This document shows, piece by piece, positions 12,601 through 24,600 of a stretch of DNA of 64,000 nt (position 1 is the first letter of the stretch; every line of letters starts with the position of its first letter). Origin of the DNA: Dendrolimus kikuchii. Its lineage: Eukaryota; Arthropoda; Insecta; Lepidoptera; Lasiocampidae. The stretch covers positions 868,001-932,000 of the forward strand of contig CM034388.1 in NCBI GenBank assembly GCA_019925095.2, in the 5' to 3' direction. Made by a program: the position numbers and the translations under genes. The notes beneath the pieces are model-generated. The model was not told the DNA's origin, did not search any database, and saw only the letters and a program-made list of their open reading frames with translations.

Positions 12601-15600
12601 CGACGGTAATCATTTTGCATCACACGGGCCGTCTGCCTGTCTCATGCAAAAAGAAAAAAAAAATTTTTTGAAAATTTAGTATTTTGTAAAATCAGTGGAT
12701 GTATTCAGATTTTCAATGGCATCGGTGAAGGTGTTTTGGGAGTTTTCGAAGATCGCCAATGCTGTGTCGCCGCAGGGGGCGGTTCCCGACGAAGGTTACG
12801 AGTGGAAAGTGCTTACGGCGTACGTGGAGACTGCGAGGGGGCGGACCATATTGAGGGGCTCCCGACCACCTGATCTGGTCAAGTGAGTGTTTCTCAATAC
12901 TGTTAACCCTTAAGACAATTATCGATACACCAAAAAGCCGCAAGACTAACACTAGCACCATCTCGTAATATATACCAAGAAAATATACCCATTTCATACA
13001 AATCATACAACTCCTATATAAACAGAGCGAGACAACAACACAATGGGGATTGTTCACTTTTTTTCAATTTAGCTTTTTGAAAAACCATTTCGAGGAATAG
13101 TGTTCCTAATCATTTCTGTCTAGTTAAAATTCCAAAAAACGTACAATCCCCTTGTATTTTAAAAGAAATGCGTTTGACCTTTATTTGACCTTACTAAATC
13201 CTATGACGTCATTTACGTCTGGTGAAATGCATATGAATACCGTAGCCATTCAGTTTCAAAATACAAAAGGACCGACATTTTCCTTTTTATGTCATTGTTA
13301 TGTCATACAACATCAACATAAACAAACATTTTATTCGACGTACTCCAGAATTAAATTATGTATATATTATCTCTTCAGACCAATATTTCTTAAATATCTG
13401 TAAAAAGAATACTTACATATGGTCTCTAACTAAAAGTCAAAGAAAAGTGTATTTATTATATAAACGAGCGTCTTCGTAAATGGTGATTGGAGCGATATCG
13501 AAATCTTTTCAAGAGATACGATCCAAAAAATAACCTGTTTAGTGATGAGAACATCATCACGGTGGAAGAAAATTTAACTGGCAAAACAATACACCTTGCG
13601 CCAGAAGTTAGAAGGACGTCCAAAATCACATATTGGAAACAATGATTTAAGCATTAAGTGATACTTTATTCGCTGGATAGCAGTGGATTTTCCAACAAGG
13701 CCCTGTACCCTCCCATGAAGCTAATTCAATCCAACATTAGTTGCAAGCCAATTTGTCAGACTTTGTTCAGAGGATAGGTTGGCCTTCGTCGAGTTCTAAC
13801 TTGAATTCTTTGGAGTATTCTTTATGAACTGCATTGGAGCTAATGGCATACAAAAAGTTCACCAGAACCTGAATTTATTTCAAGCGAGCCCAAATCATTA
13901 AATGGAAACTGATTGAAAAGATTAGTACCACCATAGAAGAATGGCCTATATCTTTAAAGCTTAATTAATTGAAAACAAGGATGGCTATTTTAAATAACTT
14001 ATTTTTATATATACATAAATCTAGATGTTATTAGTTATAATTCATGTAAACAATATATGAATATTTAACATTCCTCTAAAAATATTTTAGCTTTACTTTG
14101 ACTGATGTCTTAAGAGTTCACATTACGAGTTATAAGAATAAGATGGTTTCTATACTGAAAGCAAACTATTGTGAGTTATAAATTTGTATGTGCCATATAT
14201 TTATATGAATTGATTAATAAAATATATCTTTTGACTTATTATTTTGCAAGATGAAATAATAAATAACTTTTAGCAGTTAAACTTGTTTATTTACTTAAAC
14301 ACTTATTAATAATAATTTAGGACATATTATATAATCTTTTCAGAAATGTTCAGTTTTATCTTTTTCTTTTTTCTGCAGGCTAGCATTTGGTTTTTTCTAT
14401 ACATAAAGTTTTCATGTAAACTGCAGTGGATAAGTCATAAAATTCTATGATCAAGCATAACCCTTGCTTATGCAGAAAAGTTGTTGCTAATTTTTTCTGA
14501 ACCTGAAAAAAAAAGATATAAAGTGTCTATTTAATTACTCGCATAGTCCTTAGTTAACTCATAATTTTTCATATTAGTAACTATGTTACACATCAAAATC
14601 ATATTATTAAGAGATTTACAATCATTAAGGTATTTGTCACAAATCTTCATATTCCATGAAATCCTTCAAGCCATAGATGTGCTTAATTAATCACTTTTAA
14701 GCCGGCAAGTGAATATATTTAAAACTACTGGAGAGTTTCATATTTTCCGGTAATTTGTTGTATAAGATCAGATCCATAACATACATTAGCAATCTAACCG
14801 CCAGGGCAGTGGTGCAATGTCTGTTCCTTTATTTGTATGTATTTATATGAGATACTTTACTTGTATTATAGATTATTAAGAAAGTAATATAGGTTGCTGA
14901 TTTATTGATTGTACCAAATTATCAAATAAGTAATTAATATTATTTTAATCAGTTTCTAATTAATGAGTAAGACATGTAGCTATTTTTCTATAAATAGGTG
15001 CACATTTTAGATGAATTTTGACTTCAACACAAAGTATACTTACATCAATCATATATTAACTAATAATTAACATTACTGATTTCTTATATGGATGAAATTT
15101 ACAGACAGGAATAGTAATATACTACACAGGTTATAAAAGGAAAGAAGGAAGGAAGATCTATGGACGAACATGTTTAATTTAGAAACCTTCACAAAACTAC
15201 TTACATCAGGATTTTAGCTCCTCTTATTTCTCCAATATGTACATACGAGTATAGCTATGTACTCTAATAACATTACATGTTAGGTAGGTTTAGCGTATCA
15301 GCCTTTACAAAATTAACACTCCTATTTGAAGATCCGGCATGTTTAGAAAGAGAAAATATTTAATACATTTTCATTAATAAAACAGTTCACTTTTTTGTCG
15401 GATGACTTTAGAAGATTTTTCTAAGGACGAAATTAATTGTAATGAATAATATTAGAATTTAGAAATGCTGCATTAACCGCCGATCTAAAGCCTAAATACC
15501 CAATGTTGCCAGGTTGATAATAGTGAAATTACTAAAATTTGTAATTCTTGTAGGTACACACGTGTGTGTAGGAAAGTAACTCCCAACATATTGACTTAAA

Positions 15601-18600
15601 AAAAGACCTTATCGAACATCGCCATGATTTTTAAATTGAAAACTTCGGTAGATACTTCTAGGATGGGGAAAATGCACTGAATTCGCACGACCGTCACGCT
15701 CAGATACCAAGTTTTTATCTCTGAAGTGCAGTCCTAACGACTGATATTTTTTTTAAAGGTCTGACTAATAATACTCCCCCCCCCCCCTCCCCCTCAATTG
15801 AAACTGACAATACAACCTTTTTATTTTAACTGGATTGACAACATCATTGGATAATGAGACTATGTCTAGGTATCAGACATTAAAAATGATAACCCAAATG
15901 TGATACCAAATCAAAGTATTTTAGTGGTCGAATGAGCTTTATCTGTTGCAATCGCCGAAAGAATACTTTATTACAAATTAAGAAAAGTAATGACATCGCA
16001 ATGGTGTCTAATAGGTAATTTATGCCTGAATATCAATTAATGGTATTCAGTCTAACTGTACATTATTCAGTTTAAGTTATATTATATTGATTTTTCACTA
16101 AAGGTCACTCACTTTAAATAACTTAACGGTAACTTTAGAAAATAATAAATGTTGAACACCAAAATATATAAAATAAATCTACCGATAAAATTGCTAAGCT
16201 GGCCACACTAAAATAATTACGATGTGTCATAATGAATAATGACAGTAACATTTAAATAGTAGCACAGATTAATATGATTATTTTCTTTTTATAGGCAAAG
16301 GAATTAATGTAAAGTTGTCCCCAATGACGTCATCGGATAATTTGTTTAAAAATCGAATTAAAAAAAAACTAACTCTTAAAACACAAAAATATTCAAATTA
16401 GTATCTTAAAATACCCTATTTTACATAATAAAAATATAAAATCAGAGGGTAATTTTTTTTGAACAATCCCCATTGACGATCACGTGCACAAACGCGATCT
16501 GCACTCTCGTCTTAATCGGATTTAGGGCACTTGAATTTATGAATGAATCACTCTTTACATACATACATACATACATAACTTCACGCCAGTTCCCTTGCGG
16601 GGTAGGCACGAACAACAGAGTGCCATTTAGGCTTATTCTTACACACCTCACTTGCCTCTTTGACATTCATAACTCTTGTCATGCAAGCTCGTCTGTTCTT
16701 AAGGCTCCTGACATCACCTTCTGCTAGTACACGATCAATTTGATCATGGAAGGTGTGTCGTGGCCTTCCACGACTTCTGCATCCATCCACTTTTGCATTG
16801 TATATCTGTTTAGTCATTCTTTCATCATGCATTCTTTCCACATGCCCGAACCACTGGAGCATTCCTTTCCTTACCTTCACCCCGACACTCTCTTTCAGAC
16901 CAACTCTCTTTCTTACTTCGGTATTACGAACGCGGTCAATCTTTATTTATAGAAATACAGGTAATAGTTATGAATAGGATGGTAACAAAGTCAGTGCTGT
17001 CATACAAATAATTAAGTGCACGTCAATACATAAACAAAAAATCACAACAATTCCAAAATTATAAAATTAATTGATTCGTTATATTAAAAAACAGAGTTAT
17101 TATTCACTAGCTGTGTCCGCGGCGTCGTTCGCGTGGAATTTGTTTTCAAAACCCCCCGATTTTGAAACATTCTTAATTGGTTCTCCGCTCCTATTGGTCT
17201 TATCGTGATGATATATAACCTATAGCCTTCCCCAATAAATGGGCTATCTAACACTGGAAGAATTTTTCAAATCAGACCAATAGTTACTGAGATTAGCGCG
17301 TTCAAACAAACAAATAAATAAACTCTTCAGCTTTATATATTGGTATAAGATTGAGTGAGAAGCAGAAGGTGATGTCAGGAGCCTTAAGAACAGACGAGCG
17401 TGCATGACAAGCGTTATGAATGTCAAAGAAGCAAGTGAGGTGTGTAAGAATAAGCCTAAATGGCGCTCTGTTGTTCGTGCCTACCCCGCAAGGGAACTGG
17501 CGTGAAGTAATGTATGTATGTAAGATTGAGTATTTTTGTTTCTTGTGATCTGGATCTGGTCGAGTGAGTTTTATGTAATATTTAGGGGTCTAAATGAATT
17601 TTTTTCCTGACGAATACAATCTAGGAGTCTTCAAGTCACTAGTGAATAGGTGTTTTCTAGGCAGTCGTGCTCCATCCTAGATCACGTCGTCACTCGAATA
17701 TCTAGTAAGACAGCGGTCAAACGTGTACCTCACCTCAGGTACATTTTTTTCTAAAGCAATTGCAATAAACAGAATGTTTTAATCTATACTAATATTATAA
17801 AGAGGTGAAGTTTGTGAGTTTGTGACGTTGTAATCTCCGAAACTACTGAACCGATTTAAAAAATCTTTCACTGTAGGCAAGTTTTTTTTAATTTTTTTAT
17901 TTTGAGGCGAGGGAAAATGCTTAACCGATTTACGCACAAACTGGGTCGTTGCTAGGGGAACGACACGCGTCGGTCGGGGGCGATAACACTGCAGCAATAG
18001 TATGCTCTTGGCAGCGCTCCGCCCGCGATCGACGTCACAATAGTGTGGAAGTCTCCGAGCGTTGCTGCACGAGCGAGCAACCCCAATACCCACTAAAAAA
18101 CCCCTCCTCCCTGACGACCCTGCGCTTTTGTTTGTGTTGGAAAGGCTGAGATTTAGAACATAGTTACGCCCAGCCGACTGTTGGCAAGCTACACTATCCC
18201 GGGTTGACATGGCTATATTTTCAAAAAAATTAGGCGTCCTTACTAAAACTCCAATAGTCTATACTATCTGTAGGGACACACATACCCATACGGTTATGTA
18301 AGTAAAACACTTACGTAACTGTATCGAGTGGGCGTGCATCTTTCCCATTTCCCGTCCAGTAATTGTATAGAGTCAGTCCGCGCCGGCACTCCGCTGGCCC
18401 ATTGGTGTACACGATAACTAATAAATTATATCAAGAGTACACCGTGTTTGCCTTGTATACCGGAAGCCACATTTGGCGGCACATACACTTGCCCCACAAT
18501 AACCCCACACTATCTATACTAATATTATAAAGAGGCGACTAAATAACCCACAGCCAGGTGGTAGGGCATTTGCCCGACTGGATGGCTACCACCCCTGGTC

Positions 18601-21600
18601 TAAAGCATGTCGCCATAACAACCTTGAGTTGTGTTCCGGCATTAGTGACCAGGTTCCAGTCTCCCTTAAGAGAGCAGCAGCGCATCTGTAGCAACTTTGG
18701 TGTTGCAAATGTCCATAGGCGATGGTAACCGCTTTCCATTAAGTGGGCCGTCTGCCTGTCTGCTTAACTCCTGCAATAAAAAAATATAAAAAAATCTTTT
18801 ACTCTTGGAAGGCTACGTTAATAGGGAGTGTCATAGGCTATATAATATACATACATAACTTCACGCCAGTTCCCTTGCGGGGTAGGCACGAACAACAGAG
18901 TGTCATTTAGGCTTATTCTTACACACCTCACTTGCCTCTTTGACATTCATAACTCTTGTCATGCAAGCTCGTCTGTTCTTAAGGCTCCTGACATCACCTT
19001 CTGCTAGTACACGATCAATTTGATCATGGAAGGTGTGTCGTGGCCTTCCACGACTTCTGCATCCATCCATTTTTGCATTGTATATCTGTTTAGTCATTCT
19101 TTCATTATGCATTCTTTCCACATGCCCGAACCACCGGGGCATTCCTTTCCTTACCTTCACCCCGAGACTCTCTTTCAGACCAACTCTCTTTCTTACTTCG
19201 GTATTACGAACGCGGTTCGCATCCATACGTAAGCGTAGGTACCAGCACCGCGTTGTGTATGGCGGGCTGGGCCTTCTGGCCGAGGTTCTTGGCGCCTAAA
19301 AGTTTACCTAACGCTCCATTCACACTATTCCCCAAATTCACTCTTCTTTCTATATCAGCGGTGTACCTTCCATCCCTGCTAAAAGCACATCCAAGATATA
19401 CAAACTCATTCACTTGCTCTAGCATAACATCATCGACCATTATCCTTATAGGCTATATAACATGACGCTATATACCACGGGAGCGGAACAGTCATTACTA
19501 ATTTAGATACGTTTGTTCAGGTTCACTCGAGACGCTCTGTTGCAGTCGTCCTGTGGCGCTATAGTAGGTGCTTGCATGTCGCACGTGCGAAGACCACAGC
19601 TGTGGACCAGGTAAGCAATTTGAAATTTGGAAAATTGCTAATTAATATTCGCCTGCTAAAAACGGCATCCACATTGTTACAACTCAGGTCCCGACAAACA
19701 CAAAATCCACCTGCATATCTGAAACAAAGCACATTTATTACCCGTCGGCATTTGAACTAATCACATTGAAATTCTTTTATGGTCGTCTTCTTTTGTTTAC
19801 TTATTGGCATACGGCCTATTGTTGTGTTGTAATCATTAGACTGGTGTTATGGATTTAAAGTACAAGCTGATTCTAGGAAATTCGGTCCACGCTGCCTGGC
19901 GAACATATTGCATTTGTGCAGTATAAAGCAACTATCTAGGTAAGCGTGATCGTCCGGCATTGGATGTGATCGTGGTCAAACGCAAACCTATTTAATATAA
20001 AAAAGGCCCGATTGAGGGAGGAGTTAGTCGAGCGAGAACTACCAGCGAAGCGAGACGTGTGTACTACAATCGGGAATCTAATAAGTGACGGACTATGCGC
20101 GTTTTATTCAATTACGACCTTTTGCATTACGTTTGAATTTGTTGTGTTCGGTTATATTTGTACCTGTGTTATAAGTGTTTGTATAGTTCTTATAAACTCT
20201 ATAATAATTCCAACGGCATTTTAATTCGAGTCTTGCAAACCGTAACAATATTAAATTTTACTTTGTTACTACGATTTCAGTTTGTTTCGAATCACTGGAT
20301 GCGACCTATACTCAAAAAGCTAACTTTGTCTGACTTGAAGTACGAGGTGAAAAATTTTGGCAAAGAGCTTAAGATTATCGAGAAAGAAAATTAGTTTAAA
20401 CAAAATCAATTCGATGGTTTAATATAAGAGCTATTTTGGATTAAATGTTTTAGGATTTCTTAGCCAAATGACAGCAGAGTTATACATACATAACTTCACG
20501 CCAGTTCCCTTGCGGGGTAGGCACGAACAACAGAGTGCCATTTAGGCTTATTCTTACACACCTCACTTGCTTCTTTGACATTCATAACTCTTGTCATGCA
20601 CGCTCGTCTGTTATTAAGGCTCCTGACATCACCTTCGGCTAGTACACGATCAATTTGATCATGGAAGGTGTGTCGTGGCCTTCCACGACTTCTGCATCCA
20701 TCCACTTTTGCATTGTATATCTGTTTAGTCATTCTTTCCACATGACCTAACCACCTGAGCATTCCTTTCCTTACCTTCACCCCGACACCTTCTGCTAGTA
20801 CACGATCAATTTTGGCCTAGAAGTTTACCTAACGCTCCATTCACACTATTCCCCAAGTAGTTACAATACACAACAGCAGAGTTATGCACATCAAAATTGT
20901 CTACGCATAATATGTGCCTATTGATTTGTCAACAAAGCATAATAATTTGCAGATTTTTATAATTGTTTATTTTGATGACTAATAAATTGTTATCTATCTA
21001 TCCATTTACGGAATTAAAATATACATACATACATACATACATAACTTCACGCCAGTTCCCTTGCGGGGTAGGCACGAACGACAGAGTGCCATTTAGGCTT
21101 ATTCTTACACACCTCACTTGCCTCTTTGACATTCATAACTCTTGTCATGCAAGCTCGTCTGTTCTTAAGGCTCCTGACATCACATCACAATTAAAATATA
21201 CATATAAATATTAAAGTCTTGGGACTCGGACAAAAGACAAGTATGTATTCTGTTCATGAATAGTTCAATATGGCGAGTAAAAAGAGTTTTGGAATACGCT
21301 ATTCCAGAAAAACCGTGGATGAGGTGATGTCAGTGGCGTGCCAGTTGTTCGCGGCGTCTTTGGGCTCTTTGGGATACGAGTTTAGGCCTGGAGAAGACGT
21401 CCTTTTGCCACTTCAGGTGAGATATATGAATAAAATGTATAATTCTAGTTGTTACCTGCTGCTATGCTTTGCTTTCTTGCTTTCTGAACGAAGTCGAAGT
21501 AGGACAGCGACGATGGATGAAAAATGTACTTCTTTATTTCTCACAATAGTTTAAACATGTAACTTACATATCCATAAATTGAGAAGTTATTTGCTTTCTG

Positions 21601-24600
21601 AACGAAGTCGAAGTAGGACAGCGACGATGGATGAAAAATGTACTTCTTTATTTCTCACAATAGTTTAAACATGTAACTTACATATCCATAAATTGAGAAG
21701 TTATTTGCTTTCTGAACGAAGTCGAAGTAGGACAGCGACGATGGATGAAAAATGTACTTCTTTATTTCTCAGAATAGTTTAAACATGTAACTTACATATC
21801 CATAAATTGAGAAGTTATTTGCTTTCTGAACGAAGTCGAAGTAGGACAGCGACGATGGATGAAAAATGTACTTCTTTATTTCTCACAATAGTTTAAACAT
21901 GTAACTTATCTATAAATGGAGAAGTTATTTGCTTTCTGAACGAAGTCGAAGTAGGACAGCGACGATGGATGAAAAATGTACTTCTTTATTTCTCACAATA
22001 GTTTAAACATGTAACTTACGTATCCATAAATTGAGAAGTTGTTTGCTTTCTGAACGAAGTCGAAGTAGGACAGCGACGATGGATGAAAAATGTACTTCTT
22101 TATTTCTCACAATAGTTTAAACATGTAACTTACATATCCATAAATTGAGAAGTTGTTTGCTTTCTGAACGAAGTCGAAGTAGGACAGTGACGATGGATGA
22201 AAAATGTACTTCTTTATTTCTCACAGTAGTTTAAACATGTAACTTACATATCCATAAATTGAGAAGTTATTTGCTTTCTGAACGAAGTCGAAGTAGGACA
22301 GCGACGATGGATGAAAAATGTACTTCTTTATTTCTCACAATAGTTTAAACATGTAACTTACATATCCATAAATTGAGATGTTATTTGCTTTCTGAACGAA
22401 GTCGAAGTAGGACAGCGACGATGGATGAAAAATGTACTTCTTTATTTCTCACAATAGTTTAAAGATGTAACTTACATAGCCCTAAATTGAGAAGTTATGG
22501 TTTGCCACATAAACAATAAACGACGTCATGATTGTTTTGAAAGCCGAATGGTAGCATAATTATATCCTTCTCCAGGATGCAATCAATTGCTATATTTCAT
22601 CACGATCCGTTTAGTTTATATCAAATATTTACCTCTCTTTCTCTTTCCCTAATCATAAAATGTCTTCTTTTCGGGTTGGCACAAATAAGACTTCTCTTTC
22701 TCTCTCTCCTGTATTACTCCGCCATTTTGGCACATGTCATAAACCATCTGTGGTATATTTGAATTTTATTAGTTGTTGTGGGGAGAGATATATTATAAAG
22801 TAGCGGCCCCGGCAAATGTTGTCCTGCTCTGAAAAACAAATCTAGAAGCCGAACCCAGCGCCACCTACCGGTTCCAATTGTGGATTTAAACCATCCGGGG
22901 ACCCACTCAAACACACAAAAACAAAATCACCAAAATCGGTCCAGGTGATTAGGAGGATTCTAGAACCCGATCTCAGCGCCTACCGGTTCCAACGGGATAA
23001 AAAGTATTCTACGTCCGTCTCCTGGTTCTAAGCTACCTCCCCACCAATATTCAGCCGAATCGGTACTGCCGTTCTTGAGTTATAAATAGTTTAACTAACT
23101 CGACTTTCATTTTATATATATAGAAGATATTAATTAATATACTGACTGACTTCAGAGTGTTTATTTTAATTTTAAAAAGAGATACAATACGCGTATAATA
23201 CGAGTAATCGACATATGACACAGACAAAGAGAAGAACAAAAACATAGACAATATAAACTTACTAACTAGTGATGTGGATATACCACATCATCATCACGTC
23301 ACTCATCCTTCACATTTGAATTCATTTATCTCTTTTTGGTCCACCTTTTACTTAACTATTACTAGCTTTAATTTTTACTTGTATTCATCAACCTCCCAGT
23401 CTATAATCTATTTTCAAGGTTTAAGAACTATATAGAACATGATTCACTACAAACTGAAAACTAATGTACAATTTGTTTTTCGCGTTCTATATTCTATGTA
23501 TTTATACTAATAATCAGGTGTTGAAGAGGTTCGTCCTTGGCGTCAACTATGTCCGCTATGATCTTGAATCTGTCTTCTCTGGGAGGCTGGAACAGAAGGA
23601 CCCCACCGGAATGACTGTCAGGTCCATTTAATGTTATTTCATGACAATTTTCAACGTCGAAGGCCACGACACACCTTCCATGATCAAATTGATCGTGTAC
23701 TAGCAGAAGGTGACGTCAGGAGCCTTGAGAACAGACGAGCTTGCATGACAAGAGTTATGAATGTCAAAGAGGCAAGTGAGGTGTGTAAGAATAAGCCTGA
23801 ATGGCGCTCTGTTGTTCGTGCCTACCCCGCAAGGAAACTGGCGTAAGTATGTAGTTAAGGACATTTTTTTTTGGTGTAATATCGCCTTGTGTTCAGCGAA
23901 GAAATCTTGTAGGTAAACTTAGAAAGCAAAATCTTTCCTGAATACAAAAGATATAAGAGCTATAAGATTAACTCGTTTGTCTCTTATAGCTCTCCAAGGT
24001 CCTCTAGACAAGAAGCAATGCCTCGCTCCGTACAAACTGTACCCTGTGAAGGTGACAAACGAACTCACCTCTGTATTGAAGGAGAGAAAGGCACCACCTG
24101 CAAAGGCAGAAGGCGACGAGCACAGACGAGCAGAACAGACGAGCGTGCATGACAAGAGTTATGAATGTCAAAGAGGCAAGTGAGGTGTGTAAGAATAAGC
24201 CTGAATAGCGCTCTGTTGGTCGTGCCTACCCCGCAAGGGAACTGGCGTGAAGTTATGTATGTATGTAATTTTCAACGTAGCCTAAACTGCTTCGATTGCA
24301 TTAATCTTGAATATCTTCATCTCTTACATGAAAAGCATTAACAAAAATTTCATAATCTGTCAATTCTCGAAAGCTGAGACAAACAAAAAACATGCAAAAG
24401 ATGTCGTTGCTACTTTTCTGTGGTAGCTAATTATCAGATGACAAGACCTACAAGAGGCCGTGCAAAATACCTTAACACTCAACACGTAGCCAGGTGGTAG
24501 GGCATTTGCTCGACTGGATGGCGACCACCCCTGGTGTAGAGTATGCCGCCATAACAACCTTGAGTTGTGTTCCGGCATTAGTGACCAGGTTCCAGTCTCC

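Larger units (their letters stand above)
18506..19500 (+). mobile_element. Helitron-like element, family D, doubly interrupted
   Basis: 18506-18535 is the Helitron start, 18787-18845 its middle (AAATCTTTTACTCTTGGAAG), and 19448 onward its end region (GGGAGCGGAACAGT). A 310-bp repeat piece and a 602-bp RTE copy lie between. Confidence 0.6.

Noticed and set aside
13152..13403. conserved 83-codon frame, also at 37628-37879
   Set aside because: Its conservation follows from the near identity of the two TIR elements; AT-rich composition and lack of any family feature argue against a gene.
18250..18500. solo LTR
   Set aside because: TGTAGGGACACAC to CCGGAAGCCACA followed by TTTGGCGGC looks LTR-like, but no second copy, clear ends or duplication could be found in the window.
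21270..21554. start of a new gene at ATG 21270
   Set aside because: The frame from exon 11 enters this exon with matching phase, and a GTGAGA donor at 21417 ends it; the continuation runs into the minisatellite.
21481..22497. CRISPR-like array
   Set aside because: Repeats are directly adjacent 114-bp units without unique spacers, and the genome is eukaryotic.
23977..24183. functional duplicate of exon 6
   Set aside because: No donor follows the copied part, the upstream phase is wrong and a stop follows; it lies inside a retrotransposition product.
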